This document shows, piece after piece, positions 10,165 to 16,981 of a stretch of DNA of 64,000 nt. The translations under genes and the position numbers were made by a program. This stretch comes from Streptomyces griseocarneus (GTDB taxonomy: Bacteria; Actinomycetota; Actinomycetes; Streptomycetales; Streptomycetaceae). The stretch is taken from the NCBI RefSeq assembly GCF_014655595.1, contig NZ_BNBL01000010.1, positions 62,001-126,000 on the forward strand. Direction: 5' to 3'. The stretch's first letter is position 1. Every line of letters starts with the position of its first letter. The notes beneath the pieces are model-generated. The model saw only the letters and a program-made list of their open reading frames with translations, searched no databases and was not told where the DNA came from.

Positions 10165-10237
10165 TCCCCTGTAGCTCAATTGGCAGAGCAGCCGACTGTT
10201 AATCGGCAGGTTACTGGTTCGAGTCCAGTCGGGGGAG
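10165..10237 (+). tRNA. tRNA-Asn (GTT), copy 2
   Basis: Identical in every base to the preceding tRNA-Asn, forming a 78-bp tandem period with only a five-base spacer. The pair must be co-transcribed from the upstream promoter and ends at the hairpin terminator at 10248. Confidence 0.97.
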
Positions 10238-10247
10238 CAGTGAGACG

Positions 10248-10271
10248 AGGACCCCTCCGGGGTCCTTTTTT
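10248..10271 (+). terminator. Intrinsic terminator after the tRNA-Asn pair
   Basis: AGGACCCC (10248-10255), loop TCC, GGGGTCCT (10259-10266), then a run of six T. This is a classical factor-independent terminator eleven bases after the second tRNA. Confidence 0.9.
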
Positions 10272-10415
10272 CATTCCGGAGGGAACCGAACGGCCGTGAT
10301 CGAAGTCCTCATGGTCAGACCGATCACACGATACGGCCCCTCCGGGGCAGCAGATCGTATGAGCGGCTATGCTGCGGCAGACGGCGCGCACAGATGTGCG
10401 CGACGCGCCGTGAAC

Positions 10416-10489
10416 GGGGCGGTAGCTCAGCCGGTTAGAGCAGCGGACTCATAATCCGTCGGCCGTGGGTTCGAGTCCCACCCGCCCCA
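10416..10489 (+). tRNA. tRNA with CAT anticodon: elongator Met or Ile2 (lysidine)
   Basis: A 74-nt cloverleaf. Acceptor GGGGCGG (10416-10422) pairs with CCGCCCC (10482-10488), the loop is CTCATAA, the T-arm is GTGGGTTCGAGTCCCAC and the discriminator is A. The three G-C pairs below the loop that mark an initiator tRNA are absent. It is therefore either elongator tRNA-Met or tRNA-Ile2, whose CAU anticodon is modified to lysidine-AU and reads AUA. I cannot decide by eye. A perfect dyad, ACGGCGCG (10381-10388) with CGCGCCGT (10404-10411), abuts its 5' end. Confidence 0.9.
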
Positions 10490-10533
10490 CTTCACGATGC
10501 AGGTGCAGAAACGATGCGACCTGCGGTTTCCTT

Positions 10534-10563
10534 TGCCCCGACCGGTTCCGACCGGGCGGGGCA
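10534..10563 (+). terminator. Hairpin terminator after the CAT tRNA
   Basis: TGCCCCG (10534-10540) pairs with CGGGGCA (10557-10563), with a nested CGGT/ACCG. There is no T tract, which is common in Streptomyces. It lies about 45 bases after the tRNA, and the downstream transporter operon converges on it. Confidence 0.6.
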
Positions 10564-10659
10564 TCGTGCTGTCCGGGGGCGGTCGCGGGCGGCGGCGGGG
10601 GCGGGGCGGCGCGACGTGACGCAGATCTCGGGCGGGGGTCCCGTTGCGCGGGGGATGGT

Positions 10660-12303
10660 CTAACGGTTCGCTGGCATCAGATGCCCGGTGGGCCCGCTCG
10701 CGGTGACGCGGCCCGCTTCGAGGACGTGGACGGTGTCGGTGTAGGCGGCGACGAGGTGGAGCTCGTGGCTGACCAGGACGACCGTCAGCCGACGGGCGGC
10801 CCGGAGGCCGGTGAGGAGCTCCATCACGGCCGTGGCGGTGCCGGGGTCGAGGGCGGAGGTGACCTCGTCGCACAGCAGGACGTCGGGGGCACAGGCCAGG
10901 GCGCGGGCGATGGAGACGCGTTGGCGCTGTCCGCCGGAGAGTTCGTGGGGCCGGCGGCGGGCGATGTCGGCGGGCAGGCCGACGTCGTCGAGGAGTTCGG
11001 CGACCCGCCCGGCGATGTCCTCCTTCGCCGCGATCCGGTGCAGGCGCAGGGGCCGGGCCAGGGTGGCGCCGACGGTACGGGCGGGGTTGAGGGTGCCGAG
11101 GGGGTTCTGCGGGACCAGTTGAACGCGGCGCTGCATGGTCCGGCCGCGCTTGCGGGCCGGGGCGGGCAGGGGCCTGCCGTCGAGCGTGAGGGTGCCGGCG
11201 TCCGGCGACCGCAGCCCGGCGAGGACGCGGAGCAGCGTGGTCTTGCCGGATCCGGAGGGGCCGACGATGCCGGTGGCGCTGCCCGGGGCCGCCGCGAAGT
11301 CCACTCCGGCCAGGGCCCGGTGCGGGTGTCCGCGCCGGGTGAACCTCACCTCGAGGCCGTGGGCGGCCAGTCCGGTCCCTGGCGGGTCGCCCCCGGTCCC
11401 GGCCTCGGCCCCGGCTCCGGCGCGGACCGGGCGGGCCTTGGGCACGGCCGCCGGTCGTGGCGCCGGTCGTGGCGCCGGCCGGATGGCCTTGCCGAGCTCC
11501 ACGACCTCGTCGGCGCAGCGGGCGACCAGGTCCGGGTCGTGGCACGCGAGGACGACCGCCATGTCGCGGGTGGTGGCGAGGAGTCGTAGGAGGTCGGAGA
11601 TCTCGTCGCGCAGGGCGGTGTCGAGCCCCGCCGTGGGTTCGTCGAGCAGGAGGACGTCGGGCCGGCGGGCGAGGGCGCGGGCCAGGGCCACCCGGCGCTG
11701 CTGTCCGCCGGAGAGTGTGCCCGGCCTGCGGTCGGGCAGCCCGTCGCCGACGGGCAGGCGGCATTCGGCGAGCAGGTTCCGTACGGTCCGGGGGGACGGG
11801 TCGACGGCGGTCTCCGCGACGAGCCGACGCACGCGCATACGGGGGTCGAGGGCGGATCCGGGGTCCTGGCCGACGTAGGCGACGCGGTGGCGGCGCAGAT
11901 GCCGCAGCCGCTCCGGGGAGAGGGTGAGGACATCGTGGCCCAGGACCTCGATCCGTCCCGCCGAGACGTGGGCACCGGCGGGCAGGTCGCCGATGAGCGC
12001 GCGCAGCAGCGTGGACTTGCCGGCGCCGGAGGGGCCGGTGAGGGCGGTGATCCGGCCCCGCCGGAGGGCGAGCCCGGCCCCGGCGAGCAGCACCGGCCCG
12101 CCGGCCAGGCGGATCTCCAGGTCGGTGACGCTCACCACGGTGGGGGACCCCGCGGCCGAGGTCTCGGTGGTCGGATTGCCGCCGGTCGGGGAACCCGCGG
12201 CCGCAGAGCCCGCCGCCAGGCCGTCCGCCGCCGAGGCATCGACCCAGCCCGCGCCAGGGCCCCCCGCGCCAGTGCCCTCCGCCGAAGGTCCGTGCGGCCT
12301 CAT
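10660..12303 (-). CDS. Dpp/Nik-type ABC transporter, two ATPase domains fused in one protein
   Basis: A 547-residue fusion corresponding to the DppD and DppF (or NikD and NikE) subunits. The first ATPase, after a low-complexity N-terminal tail of about 55 residues, has Walker A GPSGAGKST, signature LSGGQQRRVALARAL, Walker B VLLLDEPTAGLD and H-loop CHDP. A Pro/Arg/Ala linker joins it to the second ATPase with GPSGSGKTT, LSGGQRQRVSIARAL, VLLCDEVTSALD and SHEL. Both halves look catalytically intact. It powers import by the two permeases encoded immediately upstream. The start ATG overlaps the upstream stop by four bases (ATGA), implying translational coupling. Operon context points to uptake of a metal-chelate or peptide-like ligand under iron control. 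Confidence 0.88.
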   Translation of the reverse strand: MRPHGPSAEGTGAGGPGAGWVDASAADGLAAGSAAAGSPTGGNPTTETSAAGSPTVVSVTDLEIRLAGGPVLLAGAGLALRRGRITALTGPSGAGKSTLLRALIGDLPAGAHVSAGRIEVLGHDVLTLSPERLRHLRRHRVAYVGQDPGSALDPRMRVRRLVAETAVDPSPRTVRNLLAECRLPVGDGLPDRRPGTLSGGQQRRVALARALARRPDVLLLDEPTAGLDTALRDEISDLLRLLATTRDMAVVLACHDPDLVARCADEVVELGKAIRPAPRPAPRPAAVPKARPVRAGAGAEAGTGGDPPGTGLAAHGLEVRFTRRGHPHRALAGVDFAAAPGSATGIVGPSGSGKTTLLRVLAGLRSPDAGTLTLDGRPLPAPARKRGRTMQRRVQLVPQNPLGTLNPARTVGATLARPLRLHRIAAKEDIAGRVAELLDDVGLPADIARRRPHELSGGQRQRVSIARALACAPDVLLCDEVTSALDPGTATAVMELLTGLRAARRLTVVLVSHELHLVAAYTDTVHVLEAGRVTASGPTGHLMPANR

Positions 12304-13130
12304 CGCGTCCCCGCCTTCGCTCGCCGCAGGCGCGCGGTTGGGGTGAGGGCGTCGGCGGCGAGGTTGACGCTGACGGCCAGGAGGCCGATGGCGAGGCTGG
12401 GGGCTACGACGGCCCAGGGGTTGAGGAGGGCGCCGGGGGCGTTCTCGCGGATCATCAGGGCCCAGTCGGGGGCCGGGGGGCGGGGGCCGAGCTGGAGGAA
12501 GCCGGCCATGGAGATGACGTAGACGGCGGCGACGAAGCGCAGGCCGAACAGGGCGAGGACGGTGGAGCGCAGGTTGGGGAGGATCTCGCGGAGCGCGAGG
12601 TGCCACAGTCGTTCGCCGCTCGCGGTGGCCGCCTCGACGAAGCCGGAGGCGGCGACGGGTGCCGCCGCGCCGGCGACGACGCGTACCGCGTACGGCACGC
12701 CGAGCGCGGTGGCGGCGGTCATGACGGCGAGGCGTCCGCCGCCGGGCCAGGCCAGGGCGAGCAGCATCACGCCCAGCACGGGCGGCAGCAGCATGGCCAC
12801 GTCGGCGCCGCGCTCGACGAGCCGGCCCAGGGTGGGGGTGAGGACGGCGAAGCAGCCCAGTACGGCGGCCAGGGCGGTGACGAGCACGGCGACGACGAGC
12901 GCGCTGCCGATGAGGGCGCCGCCGCCGTGCAGCATGCGGCTCAGTACGTCGCGGCCGAGCTGGTCGCCGCCGAGGGGGGTGTCGGTGCCGGGTGGGGCGT
13001 AGGGGGTGGTGACGGGAGCGGCGACGGGGTGGGGGGCGAACAGGGGGCCGGTCAGGGCGAGCAGGGTCAGCAGGAGACCGGGGGCGACCGCGAGCGGCAC
13101 CCGGGCCGGGGCGATGGCGGCGGCCCTCAC
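12300..13130 (-). CDS. Dpp/Nik-type ABC transporter permease (DppC-like)
   Basis: A 276-residue inner-membrane permease. It has an N-terminal hydrophobic segment, the PLGGDQLGRDVLSRMLHG motif characteristic of the second permease of peptide/nickel transporters, several transmembrane helices, and the EAA coupling region (EAATASGERLWHLALREILPN) that contacts the ATPase. The C-terminal DWALMIREN block resembles the DppC WG-M family motif. It starts at a GTG whose last two bases form the TGA stop of the preceding permease (GTGA), and ends in an ATGA overlap with the ATPase gene. Confidence 0.87.
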   Translation of the reverse strand: MRAAAIAPARVPLAVAPGLLLTLLALTGPLFAPHPVAAPVTTPYAPPGTDTPLGGDQLGRDVLSRMLHGGGALIGSALVVAVLVTALAAVLGCFAVLTPTLGRLVERGADVAMLLPPVLGVMLLALAWPGGGRLAVMTAATALGVPYAVRVVAGAAAPVAASGFVEAATASGERLWHLALREILPNLRSTVLALFGLRFVAAVYVISMAGFLQLGPRPPAPDWALMIRENAPGALLNPWAVVAPSLAIGLLAVSVNLAADALTPTARLRRAKAGTR

Positions 13131-14137
13131 GGCCGGGCTCCCAGGGTGCGGGCCCGGACGAGGTCGGCACCGAGCAGGACGAGGCTGATGACGGCTCCGG
13201 TGCAGGCCACGACCGCGGCGATGACCGGGGTGTCGCGGTCGGCGACGGCGCCGGACAGGACGGTGCCCAGGCCCGGGTAGTTGAAGAGGGTCTCCACGAC
13301 GACCGCGCCGCCCAGCAGCATGCCGGTGGAGGTGGCGGCGCCGGTGGCGATGGCGGGCCACGCGCCGGGCAGGGCGTGGCGCAGCAGGACGCGGCGCGGG
13401 GACAGTCCGTCCAGCCGGGCGGCCGTCACGTGGGGGGCGTCGGCCTGGTCGGCCAGGGCGCCCCGGACGATGCGGGCGTTCCAGCCGGCCTGGGGGACGG
13501 CGAGGGCCAGGACCGGCATGACGAGCATGGTCCAGGAGGCGGGCGAGCCGTCGGGGGCGGTGAGGGTGACGGGGGGCAGCCAGCCGGTCCACAGGGACAG
13601 GGCGAGCAACAGGCCCACGGAGACCACGAATTCCGGCAGGGCCAACGCGATGCCGCAGGCGAGGCCGAGGATACGGTCCACCGCGCCGCCGGGGCGCAGC
13701 GCCCCCCAGCAGCCCAGGGCGAGGGCCGTGACGAGGGTGACGGCGAAGGCGGTGGCGCCGAGCAGGAGCGTGTTGGGGAAGGGTGCGGCGAGCAGGCCGG
13801 TGACGCGTTCGCCCCGGGCCGAGGTCCCCAGGTCGCCGGTGGGCAGGGCCGTCATCCAGTCGCCGAACCGCTCCCACACCGGCCGGTCGAGGCCGAGCAG
13901 GTGGCGGCGTGCCGCGGTGCCGGCGGCGCTCTCGCCGCGCTCGGAGGTGGCCGTGGCCGCGTCGCCGGGCAGCAGCTCGATCGCGGCGAACACGACGGCG
14001 AGCAGCACGCTCAGCAGCAGGGCGCGCTGGGCGAGGACCAGGCCCGCGCGGCCGGCCGCCGCCAGGGCGCGGCGCGGGGCCGGGGCGGCCGTGGCTTCGG
14101 CGGCCGCCCCGGCCCGCCGTATCGCGGCCTCGTTCAC
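13127..14137 (-). CDS. Dpp/Nik-type ABC transporter permease (DppB-like)
   Basis: A 336-residue permease. It has a long N-terminal membrane helix, a periplasmic loop containing LLGLDRPVWERFGDWM (the DppB/OppB 'LGLD-P' block), about five further helices and the EAA-like loop HVTAARLDGLSPRRVLLRHALP. The C-terminal VVVETLFNYPGLGTVLSGAV matches the family's 'VE-F--PGLG' signature. GTG 14137 overlaps the stop of the binding-protein gene by four bases (GTGA). The residues before the first helix are basic and Ala-rich. Confidence 0.88.
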   Translation of the reverse strand: MNEAAIRRAGAAAEATAAPAPRRALAAAGRAGLVLAQRALLLSVLLAVVFAAIELLPGDAATATSERGESAAGTAARRHLLGLDRPVWERFGDWMTALPTGDLGTSARGERVTGLLAAPFPNTLLLGATAFAVTLVTALALGCWGALRPGGAVDRILGLACGIALALPEFVVSVGLLLALSLWTGWLPPVTLTAPDGSPASWTMLVMPVLALAVPQAGWNARIVRGALADQADAPHVTAARLDGLSPRRVLLRHALPGAWPAIATGAATSTGMLLGGAVVVETLFNYPGLGTVLSGAVADRDTPVIAAVVACTGAVISLVLLGADLVRARTLGARP

Positions 14138-15687
14138 CGCGCCAGCCAGACGTTCTCGAGCTGCACGCGTCCGTAGCCGGGCAGCTTGGGCAGGTTGCGG
14201 ACCGTGGGGCCGGCCAGGTCGATGCCGTCGGCCATGCCCCACACCAGATAGCCGGACTTCTCGTGTTCGATCTTCTGGAGCTCGCGCAGGGCGGCGGCGC
14301 GGGCCTTGGCGTCGGCGGTGCCGACGACCTTGCGGTACGTGTCGTCGAACCGCGGCTCCGACCAGCCGGCCTCGTTCTGGCCGGCGCCGGTGACCATGGT
14401 CTTGGAGGCGAAGAACACCACGGAGTCGTTGGTGCCCCAGTAGGTGGTGTACAGCGCGCCCTTGAGCCAGGTCTTGTCGTAGAAGGTGCCCGATTCCTGC
14501 TTGACGACCTTGATCCTGATGCCGGCCTCGCGGGCCTGGCCGGCGAAGAGGGCCGCGGACTCGGCGAGCCCCGGTATGTCCTCGGTGGTGACGAGCTCGT
14601 AGGTCTTCGAGAGGCCGAAGTTCGCCTCTTCGAGCAGCTTCTTGGCCTTGGCGAGGTCCCGCTTGCGCTGGGGGACGTCGTCGGCGTAGGCGGGGTCGCC
14701 GGTGCCGAGGATGTCGTTGGCGACCGTGCCGTAGCCGGAGAGGACCTGCTTGACCATGGCCTCGCGGTCGACGACGAGCCGCATGGCCTCGCGAACCCTG
14801 GCGTCTGCGAAGGGCCCGTCGGCGGTGCGCATCACGATCGGCATCGCCATGTCGTCGGGGCGCCGTACGACCTGGATGTCCTTGCGCGAGGCGGCGGTGC
14901 GGGCCGCGACGGCGCCGGCGTTGGAGGCGACGTCGATCTGCCCGCCCAGCAGGGCGTTGGCCATGGCCTGGGGGCTTTCGAACATGGTCACCTCGATGGC
15001 GTCGAGGTGGACCTGCCCGCCGTGCCACTTGTCGTTGCGCAGCAGACGGGCGTTGCCGCCGCGGAACCAGTCGAGCGTGAACGGTCCCGTGCCGGGGGCC
15101 TTGGCGAGCTCCTTGTCGGAGGTGCCCTTCTTCAGGACGAACGTCGTCAGGCGGGTGAGCAGCGGGAGTTCGGCGTTGGGCGTGTCGGAGACGAGGACGA
15201 CGGTGCCCCTGCCGTCGGCGGTGATGCCGTCGGCCTTGATGCCCGGCAGCCGGGCCGCGCCGGAGGGGGTGTTGCGCAGTCTGCGCAGCGACCACACGAC
15301 GTCGTCGGCGGTGACCGGTGAGCCGTCGTGGAAGGCGGCGCCCTTGGCGATCGTGAAGCGCCAGGTCTTGAGGTCGTCGGAGGCCTTCCAGCCGGAGGCG
15401 AGGCGGCCGACGGTGTTGGTCTTCAGGCCCGGTGCGGTGAGGGTGTCGTAGACGAGCGAGATGATCAGGTAGTCGCTCTCGTTGGCCTGGGTTCCGTGCG
15501 GGTCGCGGGTGGTGGCTGAGGCGCGGCCGAGCGCGCCGATGCGGAGGGTGCCGCCCTTGCGAGGGGTGCCGGAGGCGGAGTCCGCCGGCCGGGAGGTCGC
15601 GTCGTCGCCGTCCCCGCAGGAGGTGAGCAGCGCGGCCGCGCCGATGCTTCCGCCGGCCCACAGTGCCTGGCGCCTTGTCCAATTCAC
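14134..15687 (-). CDS. Solute-binding lipoprotein of family 5 (DppA/NikA type)
   Basis: A 517-residue extracellular binding protein. The N-terminus is a lipoprotein signal (MNWTRRQALWAGG, then AAALLTSC as lipobox). It is followed by a TGTP-rich linker, KGGTLRIGAL at the domain start, KTWRFTIAKGAAFHDGSPVTADDVVWSLRR (the hallmark SBP_bac_5 block) and ADIATK-like C-lobe segments. Relatives bind oligopeptides, nickel-histidine or opine metallophores such as staphylopine. It is first gene of a four-gene importer operon, all joined by 4-bp overlaps. An iron-box palindrome lies 33 bases before the start codon, so iron repression of uptake is likely. The ligand is unproven. Confidence 0.88.
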   Translation of the reverse strand: MNWTRRQALWAGGSIGAAALLTSCGDGDDATSRPADSASGTPRKGGTLRIGALGRASATTRDPHGTQANESDYLIISLVYDTLTAPGLKTNTVGRLASGWKASDDLKTWRFTIAKGAAFHDGSPVTADDVVWSLRRLRNTPSGAARLPGIKADGITADGRGTVVLVSDTPNAELPLLTRLTTFVLKKGTSDKELAKAPGTGPFTLDWFRGGNARLLRNDKWHGGQVHLDAIEVTMFESPQAMANALLGGQIDVASNAGAVAARTAASRKDIQVVRRPDDMAMPIVMRTADGPFADARVREAMRLVVDREAMVKQVLSGYGTVANDILGTGDPAYADDVPQRKRDLAKAKKLLEEANFGLSKTYELVTTEDIPGLAESAALFAGQAREAGIRIKVVKQESGTFYDKTWLKGALYTTYWGTNDSVVFFASKTMVTGAGQNEAGWSEPRFDDTYRKVVGTADAKARAAALRELQKIEHEKSGYLVWGMADGIDLAGPTVRNLPKLPGYGRVQLENVWLAR

Positions 15688-15719
15688 GTCGGCCCTCGTT
15701 CCTGTGAAGTTGTTGTTAC

Positions 15720-15738
15720 TTAGGGTTGGCTACCCTAA
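15720..15738. promoter_or_regulatory. Iron box upstream of the importer operon
   Basis: TTAGGGTTGGCTACCCTAA has perfect 7-bp inverted arms (TTAGGGT/ACCCTAA) and matches the actinobacterial DmdR/IdeR/DtxR consensus TTAGGTTAGGCTAACCTAA at 16 of 19 positions (my count). It lies in the 274-bp divergent region, directly before the binding-protein gene, where a repressor would block transcription in iron-replete cells. Confidence 0.82.
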
Positions 15739-15853
15739 AACCGGCCCTGATCGCAACTATGGGTGCGCCGTGAAGCGAAAGCTGATTCTCCGTCAACCTC
15801 CGCTTTCTAGGGGCGAGTTGGGCGGAACCCGGGCGAAGGTGACTACCTCTTAG

Positions 15854-15872
15854 TAAGGTTTGCCTTGCCTAA
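15854..15872. promoter_or_regulatory. Second iron-box-like site, facing the biosynthetic operon
   Basis: TAAGGTTTGCCTTGCCTAA matches the DmdR/IdeR consensus at 14 of 19 positions (my count). It lies about 90 bases before the dioxygenase start. With the stronger site at 15720 it suggests coordinated iron control of export/biosynthesis and import. The remainder of the divergent region (15739-15853) holds no convincing gene. Confidence 0.65.
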
Positions 15873-15961
15873 TTTCGGTGGTACTTTCCTGGTCGACCGC
15901 TGATGTGCACACCGCGTTTCCGCCACAGCCCCCACCGCCAACGGAAACGGATGACCTCGCC

Positions 15962-16954
15962 ATGAGCACGGGAGTCGCACCTGTCCGCCCGCTCGACGCC
16001 GCCTCGGCGGCCGAGCTCCACCGGGCCGCCGCCCGGATCCTCGCCGAATGCGGCACCTCCGCCACGTCCCCCCACCTCCTGCGCCGCGTCGCCGAATCGG
16101 CGGCGGCCCTCCCCGGCCCGGCCCGGCGCCACCTGCGGCCGGCCGACACCGACCACGGGCTCTTCGTCCTGCGCGGCCTGGCCGTCGACGACGCCGCCAT
16201 CGGCCCCACACCCGCCAGTTGGGCCACGGCCGGGGACCGCGGCGCCCTCCACGACGTCGTCCTGCTGCTGCTCGCCACCGCCATGGGCACCCCCCTCGCC
16301 TGGGAGGGCCAGCAGGGCGGGCGCTTCGTCCACAACATCGTCCCCGCCCCCGGCCACGAGCGGGAGCAGACCGGCGCCAGCAGCGACGTCCTGCTCAGCC
16401 CGCACACCGAGGACGCCTTCCACCCCGGCCGCGCCCACCTGCTGCTGCTCGCCTGCCTGCGCAACCCCGACGGCGTCGCCACCACCGCCGCGAGCATCCG
16501 CAGGGCGCGCACGCCGGACGCCGACGTCGCCACGCTCACGCGGCCCGAGCTGCCGATCCTCCCCGACGCCGCCTACGCCCGGGCGCGGGGCTTCGCCGGG
16601 CGCCCGCCGGACGTCCCCACCCTGTGGCGGTCCGAGGACGGCCTCACCCTGCGCTTCGACCCCGCCTACACCCCGCTGGAGAAGGCCGGCCCCGCCTACC
16701 GGGCCGCGTACGCGCGGCTGGAGGCCGAACTGGCCCGCGTCTCGGTGGCGGTGAGCCTGAACCCCGGCGAGGTCCTCGTCCTCGACAACGACCTCGTCGT
16801 CCACGGCCGCGTCCCCTTCACCGCCCGCTACGACGGCACCGACCGCTGGCTCAAGCGCGCCTCGGTCCGCGTCCCGGGCCGCCGCACCCGCCCGCCGGCC
16901 GAGGCCGCCGAGCACGGCTACGGCCAGATCGCCGTCGAGGCCCACGTCCGCTGA
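15962..16954 (+). CDS. Clavaminate-synthase-like Fe(II)/2-oxoglutarate dioxygenase
   Basis: A 330-residue TauD/CAS-superfamily oxygenase. Iron ligands are visible as His148-x-Glu150 (SPHTEDAFHPGRAH) and distal His281 (DNDLVVHGR), with Arg295/Arg299 (DRWLKR) for the 2-oxoglutarate carboxylate. The HxE form, rather than HxD, is characteristic of the clavaminate synthase/VioC/AsnO group. Members hydroxylate or desaturate amino acids such as Arg or Asn. The ATG at 15962 begins homology; there is no strong Shine-Dalgarno. It is first gene of a five-gene operon with diaminopropionate-type enzymes. An inferred role is beta-hydroxylation of an amino-acid unit of a chelator. Its cosubstrate 2-oxoglutarate is a by-product of the SbnB-type reaction encoded next. 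Confidence 0.82.
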   Translation: MSTGVAPVRPLDAASAAELHRAAARILAECGTSATSPHLLRRVAESAAALPGPARRHLRPADTDHGLFVLRGLAVDDAAIGPTPASWATAGDRGALHDVVLLLLATAMGTPLAWEGQQGGRFVHNIVPAPGHEREQTGASSDVLLSPHTEDAFHPGRAHLLLLACLRNPDGVATTAASIRRARTPDADVATLTRPELPILPDAAYARARGFAGRPPDVPTLWRSEDGLTLRFDPAYTPLEKAGPAYRAAYARLEAELARVSVAVSLNPGEVLVLDNDLVVHGRVPFTARYDGTDRWLKRASVRVPGRRTRPPAEAAEHGYGQIAVEAHVR

Positions 16955-16981
16955 TCACCGACCGGCAGACAGGAGCGAGAC

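Noticed and set aside
10381-10411. Small RNA gene formed by the dyad before the CAT tRNA
   Set aside because: No separate promoter or terminator; more simply part of the tRNA leader.
15769-15852. A 27-codon frame starting at GTG in the divergent iron-box region (begins VKRKLILRQPP)
   Set aside because: No Shine-Dalgarno sequence, no similarity I recognise, and it runs up to the second iron box; more likely leader or promoter DNA.
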